DNA from: an uncultured Comamonadaceae bacterium
GTDB taxonomy: Bacteria; Pseudomonadota; Gammaproteobacteria; Burkholderiales; Burkholderiaceae_C
Reading direction: 5' to 3'
Assembly: GCA_937871735.1 (NCBI GenBank)
Contig: CALMOI010000423.1
Location: 1-7,429 of the forward strand
Length of the DNA stretch: 7,429 bases
Positions 1-6,205 of the stretch are shown piece after piece. Position 1 is the stretch's first letter, and each line of letters opens with the position of its first letter. A program made the translations under genes and the position numbers. The notes below the pieces were generated by a model, which had not been told where the DNA came from, searched no databases, and was given only the letters and a program-made list of their open reading frames with translations.

Positions 1-831
1 TTGCACCGGGCCAGCCGCCAGCACCACGCGGGCCGCATCCACCCGCACGTCGGCCTTCTTCTTGCCGTTTTCCCAAACTTCGGCCAGCACGCCGGTAGCA
101 CTGCCGTCGCTGCTCAGCACTTTGGTGACGCGGGTGTCGCTGTAAATGCGGGCACCGTGTGCCACCGCCCAAGGCAAGTAGGTGACGAGCATGGACTGCT
201 TGCGATCCGTCGCGCAGCCGCTGAAGCACGCGCCGGAGTTGACGCATTCCTTCACATTGCGCCGTGCCTTGCCCAGCGGGTAGCCCAGCTTGTTCATGCC
301 TGCGGCCAGCAGCTCGGCCCCGGCGCTGGTTTCTTGCGCGGTCACAGTGCTGATGTGCAGGTTGCGCTCCACCTTTTCAAAATAAGGCTTCATCACCGCT
401 GGGGTCAGGTTGGTCAGGCCAAACTCCTTGGCCCACAGTTTCAGGTAGTAATCGGGCGTGCGAAAGCACAGCGCCGCGTTCACCACCGTGGAGCCGCCCA
501 CGCACGCGCCTTGCAAGATGCTGATGTCGCCGTGGGAGTTGGTTTGCCCACCGTGATCGGCATAGAGCGTGCCCATCGACACGGCCAGCATTTCGGTGAA
601 TTTTTCTGAAGGCACGTAAGGCCCGGCTTCCAGCACGATGACGCGCTGCCCGGCGCGTGCCAGCTCGTAAGCGGCAATCGCGCCGCCCGCGCCGGAGCCG
701 ACCACCACCACATCGGCTTGCAGATGCAGTGGGGCGCTTGGAATGTCAGAAGCTTGCGTGACTTGCAGGCCGCGCGGCGGCACAGGCGCTGCCGGGTGCA
801 GCCGCATGGAGTGGGCTTTGGTTGTGCTCAT
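1..831 (-). CDS. GMC family FAD-dependent oxidoreductase, N-terminal 277 residues (3' part outside window)
   Basis: Flavin alcohol/polyol dehydrogenase of the glucose-methanol-choline family; the C-terminal part, including the usual catalytic His region, lies beyond the window. After about 40 non-hydrophobic residues comes the Rossmann FAD site GSGAGG (residues 45-50), preceded by DVVVV and followed by the acidic strand end VIVLEAG (E68). The GMC signature GACVGGSTVVN spans 108-118. A cysteine cluster C196-x5-C202-x3-C206, in the sequence CVNSGACFSGC, resembles the Cys-rich segment of membrane or periplasmic GMC dehydrogenases. Family members are usually about 530 residues, so roughly half is present. 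There is no signal peptide, although the gene 49 bp upstream encodes a Tat-signal small subunit, which suggests co-export. ATG at 829-831 opens the FAD fold at the normal distance; its ribosome site is weak (GAGA). The electron acceptor is unknown; a cytochrome c gene may lie just outside. The family is certain, the substrate is not. Confidence 0.93.
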   Translation of the reverse strand, partial: MSTTKAHSMRLHPAAPVPPRGLQVTQASDIPSAPLHLQADVVVVGSGAGGAIAAYELARAGQRVIVLEAGPYVPSEKFTEMLAVSMGTLYADHGGQTNSHGDISILQGACVGGSTVVNAALCFRTPDYYLKLWAKEFGLTNLTPAVMKPYFEKVERNLHISTVTAQETSAGAELLAAGMNKLGYPLGKARRNVKECVNSGACFSGCATDRKQSMLVTYLPWAVAHGARIYSDTRVTKVLSSDGSATGVLAEVWENGKKKADVRVDAARVVLAAGPVQ

Positions 832-880
832 GGTGTGTCTCGAATTTGTATAGGTTGGCGTCTGAGGATGCGGCTGCGTT

Positions 881-1468
881 TCAGCGCGGCATGGGGGCGT
901 TGCCCAGTTGCTTGAAGCCGCGTTGGCGCGTGAGTGGCCCGCCGTAGCCCAGCGGCGGCCAAGTCGCCGGGTTCGCCCAGTAGGACAGTTGCACCAGCTT
1001 TTTCAAGCCCATTGCCAAGGCGCGCTGCGGCGGCACGGCGGAGGCGGCCCATTCGTCCAGAAAGCGGGCGGCTTGGGCATCGTCCAACGCGGTGAAACGC
1101 TGGCCCAGCGTGGCCTGCGGCCCTTCGTTGAAGTACTGCACGCCGCCTTTGAGCCCCGCCAGCACATGCGGCTCCATGCCCGCGAGCAGGGCGGCATCTA
1201 GCGTGCCCAGCAAGCCTTCCGCCGTCCACGGCGTGAGCTGGGTGCCCTGGGTGGGCAAGCTGACTTGGGCGATGCGCAAGAACACGGCGGCTTCGGCCTC
1301 GCTTTGGAATTTCAGGCCGCCCGGCGTGCCCGCCGCCAGCGCGCCCACGCTGGTCAAACTGCCCAGCGCCAAAACGCTGGCCCCGGCGTGCAAAAAGCTG
1401 CGCCGCTTGAGTTGCTGAACCGCCCGCAGCGCAGGCATGAAGGTGTCAGGGTGAGGTGTGGTGCTCAT
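881..1468 (-). CDS. Tat-exported small subunit, gluconate 2-dehydrogenase subunit 3-like
   Basis: A 195-residue protein with a twin-arginine signal: KRRSFLHAG at residues 21-29, then a hydrophobic stretch (SVLALGSLTSVGALAAG) with probable cleavage near A46. The mature part is helical and soluble-looking (EAEAAVFLRIAQVSLP, then a Trp- and Gly-rich C-terminus with WANPATWPPLGYGG). Size, signal and position directly before a GMC dehydrogenase fit the small subunit of gluconate/sorbitol-type dehydrogenases, which carries the folded flavoprotein through the Tat system and helps it mature. Subunit assignment rests on context and overall pattern; no catalytic residues are visible. The gene starts 31 bp after the outer-membrane gene's stop and ends 49 bp before the GMC gene. 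The ribosome site is weak (GGGA, about 7 nt before ATG), so translation may depend on coupling. The ATG at 1466-1468 leaves a 20-residue n-region before KRR, acceptable for Tat; an internal Met at residue 11 is an alternative start. Confidence 0.85.
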   Translation of the reverse strand: MSTTPHPDTFMPALRAVQQLKRRSFLHAGASVLALGSLTSVGALAAGTPGGLKFQSEAEAAVFLRIAQVSLPTQGTQLTPWTAEGLLGTLDAALLAGMEPHVLAGLKGGVQYFNEGPQATLGQRFTALDDAQAARFLDEWAASAVPPQRALAMGLKKLVQLSYWANPATWPPLGYGGPLTRQRGFKQLGNAPMPR

Positions 1469-1499
1469 GAGGTGTTCCCAATGAAGTGCGGCGGGTGGC

Positions 1500-2390
1500 T
1501 CAGAACACTTGCAGCAAGCGCAGGTTCAGGCGGGTCGATTCTTTGAAGCCGTTGTCCACCTTCACATCGCGGCCCACGGTCGCCAAAAGCTGTGTGGTCG
1601 GGCTGATGAAGGCCGCCGTGCCGAACTGCACTTTGGTGATGGAGCCGCTGTCGTTTTGATCCACGCCGTTCAGCTTGGTCGCGCCGTTGTGAGTGTTCGA
1701 CACGCCTGCGCGCAAGTCCCACGTCGGGCTGATGGCGTAGCGCACAAAGGCTTGCACTTGGGTGCTGATATCTTGCTTCTTGGTTTGTCCGGCGGCGTTG
1801 GCGTTGTCGTTTTTGCCGTAGCCAGTCACATCAGCGGCCAAGTCGATGGTGATCTTGTCGCTCAGGCCTTGGATGTAGCCCACTTGCAGCGCGTACTTCC
1901 AGCGGTTTTCGCCCAAGTTCAGCGCGTCGGTGGCTTTGTAGTTGCCGGTGGGCGCGATCAAGAACGGGGTGATGCCCAGGTAGCGCTTGTTGGCCGGGTC
2001 GTTGATCGTCCACACCGTGGCGGCAAAAATCGCGTCGCCCACGCCCGAAGCCTTGCCCAGCGGCGCAGCCAAATCGCCACCCGCCTTGAGCTGGCCGAAG
2101 GGCAGCAGCACCTGCGGATCGACGATGTAGTCGCCAATTTTCATGAAGTGAATCACGCGCAAGATGCCAATGTCTGACGACAGCTTGTTGTTGCCTGGCA
2201 CTTGGTTGCCGCTGGCGTTCATGCTGTTGCGGTTGGCGTGCTGGGTGTAGATCAGCCCAAGGTTGGTGCCTTCGGGCAGCGCGGTGTAGTCGCCCGCGTC
2301 AACGTCAATGGCGTGAGCGGGCGCGGCGGCCAGCAAGCCCACAGCGGCGGCGATGGTGGCGAGCGAGAAACGAGCGGTGGTGTGGTTCAT
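1500..2390 (-). CDS. Outer-membrane 'phenol degradation protein meta' (MetA/SphA-like) family protein
   Basis: A 296-residue protein with a clear Sec signal peptide: basic N-terminus, hydrophobic LATIAAAVGLLAAAP, cleavage at AHA/IDV after residue 27. The mature start (DVDAGDYTALPEGTNLGLIYTQH) is typical of the Phenol_MetA_deg family. The rest is alternating amphipathic strands with Gly/Asp/Asn turns, and the chain ends in LNLRLLQVF, a C-terminal Phe strand as recognised by the Bam machinery. It should form a small beta-barrel. Members are encoded in aromatic and hydrophobic-compound operons and are often called transporters, though proof of transport is scarce. It sits between the aldehyde dehydrogenase and Tat-subunit genes, so uptake of the pathway substrate is the natural inference, comparable to AlkL in alkane clusters. 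The start is fixed by a good ribosome site (AGGAGA, 7 nt before ATG). Nothing appears truncated. Confidence 0.88.
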   Translation of the reverse strand: MNHTTARFSLATIAAAVGLLAAAPAHAIDVDAGDYTALPEGTNLGLIYTQHANRNSMNASGNQVPGNNKLSSDIGILRVIHFMKIGDYIVDPQVLLPFGQLKAGGDLAAPLGKASGVGDAIFAATVWTINDPANKRYLGITPFLIAPTGNYKATDALNLGENRWKYALQVGYIQGLSDKITIDLAADVTGYGKNDNANAAGQTKKQDISTQVQAFVRYAISPTWDLRAGVSNTHNGATKLNGVDQNDSGSITKVQFGTAAFISPTTQLLATVGRDVKVDNGFKESTRLNLRLLQVF

Positions 2391-2397
2391 GGGTCAG

Positions 2398-2403
2398 TCT
2401 CCT
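2398..2403 (-). promoter_or_regulatory. Ribosome binding site of the outer-membrane protein gene
   Basis: AGGAGA on the minus strand, 7 nt before the ATG at 2388-2390. It lies in the 58-bp gap after the aldehyde dehydrogenase stop. I saw no terminator or promoter in this gap, which supports read-through from the aldehyde dehydrogenase gene. Confidence 0.8.
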
Positions 2404-2448
2404 GGTTGTTGTTGAAAGGCAAGCGGTTCGAAAGGGTCTGAAACGGTC

Positions 2449-3927
2449 TTAGAAGGGGTACTGAATGCCGCGATCGAGCACGCTGATCCATTGGCTTTGG
2501 GTGAACTCTTCCAAGTTGGCCGGGCCGCCAAAGCGCCCGCCGCTGCCCGATGCGCCCATGCCGCCAAAGGGCACGTGGAATTCGTTGTTCACCGTTTGGT
2601 CGTTGATGTGGATCATTCCGGTGTGCAGCCGGTTGGCCAACGCCATCGCCCGTGACACGCTGGCGCTGTGTACCGCCGCCGACAAGCCGTAGGGCGAGCT
2701 GTTGACCAGCGCGGCGGCTTCTTCGTCGGTGTCAAACACGGTGATGGGCGCGACGGGGCCAAAAATCTCATCGGTGAAGGCGGGCATGTTGGGCGTCACG
2801 CCGCCCAGCACGGTGGCGCTGTAGAACAAGCCATCACGCACGCCGCCAGCCAGCAGTTGCGCGCCTTGCTCGATGGAGGTTTGCACGATGCTTTGCACCT
2901 TGTCGCACTGGCGGGCGTTGATCAGCGGCCCCAAATGCACCGGCTGCGCCGCCGGGTTGCCCGCCACCAAGTTGCGGGCGCGTGCGGCCAAGCGTTCGGC
3001 ATAAGCCTCGGCCACGCCGCGTTGCACCAAATGCCGCCCGGCTTGCATGCAAATTTGCCCTTGATGCAGGAAGGAACCCCAAGCGCCGCAGGAGCTGGCG
3101 CTGTCCAAATCAGCGTCGTCCAAGATGACGATGGCGTTGTTGCCGCCCAGCTCCAGCGCGACTTTCTTCAGCATCGCGCCGCAGGTTTGGGCAATTTGGC
3201 GACCCACAGCCGTGGAGCCAGTGAACGAGATCATCTCCACCGCCGGGTGGCGCACCAGCGCATCCCCCGTGGCGGGGCCGCCGGGCAAAACGTGCAGCAC
3301 GCCTTCGGGCAAACCGGCATCAGCAAACACTTGGGCGATGAGCGCGCCGCCAATCACTGCCGTCTGCACATCGGGTTTCAGGATCACCGCATTGCCCAGC
3401 GCCAGCGCCGGTGCCACCGAGCGCATGGCCAGCAGCAGCGGGAAGTTCCACGGCGCAATCACGCCCACGGTGCCGATGGGCACGCGCCGCCACAGATTCG
3501 TGCGCCCCGGCATGCTGGACGGGAACAACTGTCCGCTGGCCTGCATGGGCAGCGCGGCGGACATCAAAATTTGCTCGTAGGTGGCGTGCAATTCCCAATC
3601 CGCCTTGGGCGGGATGGAGCCAGCTTCGCGGATGTTCCAGTGGTTGAACTCGGCGGCGCGCTCCTTGAGCAGGCGGGCGGCTTCGCGCAGCACGGCGGCG
3701 CGCTGGTCAAACGGGGTGGCGGCCCAGGTGGCGCGGGCTTGCAGTGCGAGGCGGGCGGCGCGATCCACATCGTCGGCATTGGCGATGCCGATCTGGCCCA
3801 AGCTCAGCCCGGTGGCGGGTTCGTTGATGTTGGCGCTGCCACCGGCGGGCTGAACCCAGCCGCCGCTGTAGATGCACGCTTTCCAAACTGGTGGGGTGGC
3901 GGCGGTCAGATCGCTCATGTCACTCAT
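2449..3927 (-). CDS. NAD(P)+-dependent aldehyde dehydrogenase, benzaldehyde/vanillin dehydrogenase type
   Basis: Oxidises an aldehyde to its acid in the cytoplasm; no signal peptide. The 492 residues cover the whole ALDH fold. Seen: APWNFP (158-163) with the oxyanion Asn161, cofactor Lys184 in ILKP, the Rossmann motif FTGSTAVG (235-242), general base Glu259 in LELGGNN, nucleophile Cys293 in GQICMQAGRH, and Glu387 in DEIFGP. The stretch HQGQICM-x2-GRHLV is typical of XylC-like benzaldehyde and vanillin dehydrogenases, so an aromatic aldehyde is the best guess; aliphatic or terpenoid aldehydes are not excluded. First gene of the operon, leading into the outer-membrane and GMC/Tat genes. The ATG at 3925-3927 is chosen because AGGAGA lies 6 nt upstream and a sigma-54 promoter sits just beyond; an in-frame extension of 34 residues to 4029 would run over that promoter and has no family-like sequence. 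Confidence 0.93.
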   Translation of the reverse strand: MSDMSDLTAATPPVWKACIYSGGWVQPAGGSANINEPATGLSLGQIGIANADDVDRAARLALQARATWAATPFDQRAAVLREAARLLKERAAEFNHWNIREAGSIPPKADWELHATYEQILMSAALPMQASGQLFPSSMPGRTNLWRRVPIGTVGVIAPWNFPLLLAMRSVAPALALGNAVILKPDVQTAVIGGALIAQVFADAGLPEGVLHVLPGGPATGDALVRHPAVEMISFTGSTAVGRQIAQTCGAMLKKVALELGGNNAIVILDDADLDSASSCGAWGSFLHQGQICMQAGRHLVQRGVAEAYAERLAARARNLVAGNPAAQPVHLGPLINARQCDKVQSIVQTSIEQGAQLLAGGVRDGLFYSATVLGGVTPNMPAFTDEIFGPVAPITVFDTDEEAAALVNSSPYGLSAAVHSASVSRAMALANRLHTGMIHINDQTVNNEFHVPFGGMGASGSGGRFGGPANLEEFTQSQWISVLDRGIQYPF

Positions 3928-3933
3928 GGGGTG

Positions 3934-3939
3934 TCTCCT
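3934..3939 (-). promoter_or_regulatory. Ribosome binding site of the aldehyde dehydrogenase gene
   Basis: AGGAGA on the minus strand, 6 nt before the ATG at 3925-3927. It decides the start against the longer open frame that reaches 4029. Confidence 0.85.
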
Positions 3940-3972
3940 GCTGTTGTGGGGGGTGATGTCACCCACTTCAGC

Positions 3973-3987
3973 GCAAACGCCATGCCC
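3973..3987 (-). promoter_or_regulatory. Sigma-54 (RpoN) -24/-12 promoter of the aldehyde dehydrogenase operon
   Basis: The minus strand reads GGGCATG-GCGT-TTGC. The consensus is TGGCACG-N4-TTGC, so only two of the eleven defined positions differ, and the invariant GG (3986-3985) and GC (3974-3973) are separated by exactly 10 bp. The predicted transcript start is near 3961, giving a 5' leader of about 34 nt that contains the AGGAGA ribosome site. A divergent sigma-54 activator gene next door is the expected partner. The match was found by eye; no scoring was run. Confidence 0.75.
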
Positions 3988-3992
3988 ACATC

Positions 3993-4008
3993 TGCAATAG
4001 GCTGCATT
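3993..4008. repeat. TGCAATA-N3-TGCATT repeat, copy 1 (imperfect dyad)
   Basis: TGCAATAGGCTGCATT. It matches copy 2 at 4065-4080 at 13 of 16 positions, differing only in the central three bases. It begins 6 bp upstream of the sigma-54 -24 element, about -33 to -48 from the predicted start. TGCA cores at both ends make it partly symmetric. It may be an operator; the binding protein is unknown. Confidence 0.45.
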
Positions 4009-4063
4009 TTTGGCATGAAAACCCGCCAATTACGGGAAAAGCCCAGGGTAAATACTGACAGAT

Positions 4064-4080
4064 ATGCAATAAATTGCATT
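4064..4080. repeat. TGCAATA-N3-TGCATT repeat, copy 2 (7-bp-arm inverted repeat)
   Basis: ATGCAAT-AA-ATTGCAT (4064-4079) is a perfect inverted repeat with 7-bp arms. The 16 bp from 4065 repeat copy 1 with a 72-bp period, close to seven helical turns. The site is AT-rich within GC-rich DNA and lies between the activator-site cluster and the sigma-54 promoter, where IHF often bends DNA. It matches the CAA-N4-TTG part of the IHF consensus but not the WAT part, so an operator for another regulator is as likely. Confidence 0.5.
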
Positions 4081-4105
4081 GCCTCAGCGCCAGAAAACTT
4101 GACAC

Positions 4106-4192
4106 TGAGAGGCCGTGAGTTGTCTCAAGTTCGGCCCCGCGAGGGACTGAGACAGTGACTCAAGGCAGTGAGACAGTTGAGACGCTGTCTCA
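4106..4192. promoter_or_regulatory. TGAGACA repeat cluster, probable upstream activator sites
   Basis: Copies of TGAGACA or its complement: TGAGA at 4106-4110, TGTCTCA at 4121-4127, TGAGACAG at 4148-4155, TGAGACAG at 4169-4176, TGAGAC at 4178-4183 and CTGTCTCA at 4185-4192. The two direct TGAGACAG copies are 21 bp apart, two helical turns, so they face the same side. The full-length copies span about 160-231 bp upstream of the predicted sigma-54 start, a normal enhancer distance for a bacterial enhancer-binding protein. The adjacent AcoR-like activator is the obvious candidate to bind here; this is inferred. Confidence 0.65.
4169..4192. promoter_or_regulatory. Perfect palindrome TGAGACAG-N8-CTGTCTCA, main operator candidate
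   Basis: Two 8-bp arms without mismatch around an 8-bp spacer (itself TTGAGACG, a further half-site-like copy). Arm centres are 16 bp apart, consistent with a dimer of a Fis-type HTH protein contacting successive major grooves. It ends 27 bp before the activator's ATG, so binding could both serve the divergent sigma-54 promoter and block the activator's own promoter. Confidence 0.65.
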
Positions 4193-4198
4193 TATCGT
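4170..4198 (+). promoter_or_regulatory. Possible sigma-70 promoter of the activator gene
   Basis: GAGACA (4170-4175, 4/6 match to TTGACA) and TATCGT (4193-4198, 4/6 match to TATAAT) with a 17-bp spacer. This would start transcription near 4205 with a leader of about 15 nt. The palindrome at 4169-4192 overlaps the -35 and fills the spacer, which would give negative autoregulation. Both hexamers are weak, so the call is tentative. Confidence 0.35.
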
Positions 4199-4208
4199 TT
4201 GGATTGCG

Positions 4209-4214
4209 TTGGAG
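4209..4214 (+). promoter_or_regulatory. Ribosome binding site of the activator gene
   Basis: TTGGAG, 5 nt before the ATG at 4220. It favours this start over an in-frame TTG at 4199 that lies upstream of the site. Confidence 0.75.
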
Positions 4215-4219
4215 TTTTC

Positions 4220-6205
4220 ATGCCTACCTTGAACCCCGTTTTTTCGTCGCGCCCCTACATGCCTGAGCCGATTTGGCAGGCGCGGCAGGCTTTTTTTGAA
4301 CAAGGGGTAGCGCCATCTGGGTTGGTGGCCGATGCGGTGCTGCGCTCGTGGCAGCGTTGCCAGCGCACGGGCCGCACGGCGGCTGAGCGCGTGGCGTTTG
4401 AGCCCGTGGGCTCGTCGGCGGCGCTGACGCAGTTGCTGGAGCCGCATCAGCGTCTGCTGCAAGCTGCTGCCCCGCATCTGGAAGCCTTGGCACTGGCCTT
4501 GGCCAGCGCGGGCTACGTCGCCATGCTGACTGACGCGCAAGGCCGGGTGCTGCACACCTCGGGCTCGCTGACGGGGCTGGGCGAGACTTTTCGGGCGGCG
4601 TTTCGTCCGGGCGTGAATTTGTCGGAAGAAGCCATCGGCACGACGGCCATGACCACCGCCATCGCTGAACAAGCGCCGTGCCGCGTGCTGGGCGCGGAGC
4701 ACTTTTTTGCCGCCGCCCACAGCTTTCATTGCTGCGCCGCGCCGGTCTTCAGCCCGCAAGGCGAGGTGATTGCGGCGGTTGATGCCTCGCGTGAGCGGCC
4801 CGGCCATGTGCCAGGTGCGCTCACCTTGACCCAGCAATGCGCCCGCCGCATCGAACAAGCTTTGTGGACGACCTTGCAAGCCCCGGTGCAATTGGCGCTG
4901 CACGGCGTGCAACCCGGCGGCGCGGCCTATTTGGCCTTTGCGCAAGATGGCGGTTTGCTGGCAGCCAACCGCCAAGCCTGCGAACTGTTTGACCTGCCCA
5001 GCGCGCCCAGTACGCGCGAGCTGCATTTTTGCGACCTGTTTGAAGACCGCTTCACCCCGCTGCTGACTCGGGTGCGGCGCGGTGGCGGCCCCTTGGACTT
5101 GCGCCTGCACGGCGGCGTGCGCCTGCGCGCTGAATTGGGCGGACGCGCCAGCGTGGCCGACAAATTGCCGACACATCCCGCCCTGCATGAAACTCCGGCC
5201 TCGCCCCCCGCCACAGCGGCCATGCCCGCAACAGAGCCAGACACCGACCCAGCGCAGCAGCAGCGCCTGCGCACCGCCTTGCGTGCCTGCGAGGCTGGAC
5301 TGCCGCTGCTGATTCAGGGCGAGACCGGCACCGGCAAAGAGCACGCGGCCCGCTGGCTGCATCAGCGCAGCAGCCGTCGCCACGGGCCGTTTGTGGCGCT
5401 GAACTGCGCGGCGCTGTCAGCGCAGCTCATGGCCTCGGAGTTGTTTGGTCACGCCGAAGGGGCGTTCACCGGAGCGCGGCGCGGCGGTCAAGCTGGGCAT
5501 GTGGAAGCGGCCCACGGCGGCACGCTGCTGCTCGACGAAATCGGTGACATGCCGCTAGACATCCAAGTCGCGCTGCTGCGCCTGCTCGATCGCAGCGAAG
5601 TCACCCGTTTGGGCGAAACCCGCCCGCGTCCGGTGGATGTGCGCATCCTCTGCGCCACGCACCGCGACTTGCCTGCGTTGGTGGCGCAAGGCAGCTTCCG
5701 TGCGGATCTGTACCACCGCCTGCGCGGCTGTTTGCTGTCACTGCCGCCGCTGCGCGAGCGGGCGGACTTTGATGCGCTGCTGCACGCGCTGTTGCTAGAC
5801 ATGCAGGTTGACCCCGCGCAGCTGCCCGCACCGCTGCGCCTGCGATTGCGTCAGCAGCCTTGGCCGGGCAACGTGCGCCAGTTGCGTCACACCTTGCGGC
5901 TGGCCCAAGCCCTAGCCGAACCCGGTGCGCTGTGGCGCTGGGAAGATTTTCAGTTGGACGAGGCCGCCGAAGCCATGCCACGCACTGCTGGCTCTGGGCA
6001 AGTGATGAGCACCGCCGTGGCTGAAATTGCCCCTCGGCGGCGTGCTTCGGCGATCAAGCTCTTGCCCGCACAGCGGCAGGCCGCCATTCAGCAAACCTTG
6101 GCGCAGACCCACGGCAACATGACCGAAGCGGCCCGCTTGCTGGGCATAGGCCGCGCAACGCTGTACCGCTGGCTGGAACCAGCGGCAACCCGTCTGAACG
6201 CTTAA
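4220..6205 (+). CDS. AcoR-like sigma-54-dependent transcriptional activator (GAF-AAA+-Fis HTH)
   Basis: A 661-residue enhancer-binding protein. The N-terminus (about 15-215) is AcoR-like with a GAF sensor, shown by GVNLSEEAIGTTAM (131-144), GAEHFFAAAH (158-167), CCAAPVFSPQGEV (171-183). A PAS-like segment (about 235-305) and a Pro/Ala linker (about 315-345) follow. The AAA+ domain has Walker A GETGTGKE (367-374), the sigma-54 contact loop GAFTGA (414-419), Walker B LLLDE (D439, E440) and arginine-finger candidates R494/R500 in FRADLYHRL. A Fis-type helix-turn-helix, GNMTEAARLLGIGRATLYRWL without break, is at 632-652. All residues needed for ATPase and sigma-54 work are present, and no response-regulator receiver domain exists, so it should sense a small molecule through GAF/PAS. 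It is transcribed away from the aldehyde dehydrogenase operon and very probably activates it. AreR, MimR and AcoR show the same alcohol/aldehyde-linked role; the effector here is unknown. Confidence 0.95.
   Translation: MPTLNPVFSSRPYMPEPIWQARQAFFEQGVAPSGLVADAVLRSWQRCQRTGRTAAERVAFEPVGSSAALTQLLEPHQRLLQAAAPHLEALALALASAGYVAMLTDAQGRVLHTSGSLTGLGETFRAAFRPGVNLSEEAIGTTAMTTAIAEQAPCRVLGAEHFFAAAHSFHCCAAPVFSPQGEVIAAVDASRERPGHVPGALTLTQQCARRIEQALWTTLQAPVQLALHGVQPGGAAYLAFAQDGGLLAANRQACELFDLPSAPSTRELHFCDLFEDRFTPLLTRVRRGGGPLDLRLHGGVRLRAELGGRASVADKLPTHPALHETPASPPATAAMPATEPDTDPAQQQRLRTALRACEAGLPLLIQGETGTGKEHAARWLHQRSSRRHGPFVALNCAALSAQLMASELFGHAEGAFTGARRGGQAGHVEAAHGGTLLLDEIGDMPLDIQVALLRLLDRSEVTRLGETRPRPVDVRILCATHRDLPALVAQGSFRADLYHRLRGCLLSLPPLRERADFDALLHALLLDMQVDPAQLPAPLRLRLRQQPWPGNVRQLRHTLRLAQALAEPGALWRWEDFQLDEAAEAMPRTAGSGQVMSTAVAEIAPRRRASAIKLLPAQRQAAIQQTLAQTHGNMTEAARLLGIGRATLYRWLEPAATRLNA

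Noticed and set aside
1..609. Open frame on the plus strand at the window start.
   Set aside because: It is antisense to the GMC gene, whose minus-strand frame has FAD and GMC signatures.
3932..3937. GAGACA next to the aldehyde dehydrogenase start as a further activator half-site.
   Set aside because: It is part of the AGGAGA ribosome site; similar GAGA-containing sequence precedes other starts in the operon.
4001..4030. A second sigma-54-like element on the minus strand, TGGCGGG-N5-ATGC.
   Set aside because: The GG and GC are 11 or more bp apart rather than 10, and the spacing is critical for sigma-54.
4099..4104. Perfect TTGACA as -35 box of a plus-strand promoter.
   Set aside because: At 16-18 bp spacing there is no acceptable -10 hexamer (for example GTCTCA at 4122-4127).
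2668..4158. Long open frame of 496 codons on the plus strand opposite the aldehyde dehydrogenase gene.
   Set aside because: Its protein is rich in His, Gly, Arg and Gln with no recognisable fold, it mirrors the codon bias of the true gene, and it runs across the regulatory region.
4190..5383. Open frame of 397 codons on the minus strand opposite the activator gene.
   Set aside because: Composition is typical of an antisense shadow in high-GC DNA; the plus-strand frame has all the conserved activator motifs.
6172..6183. GCTGG-AA-CCAGC hairpin near the end of the activator gene as terminator.
   Set aside because: The loop is too small, no T-run follows, and it lies inside the coding sequence.
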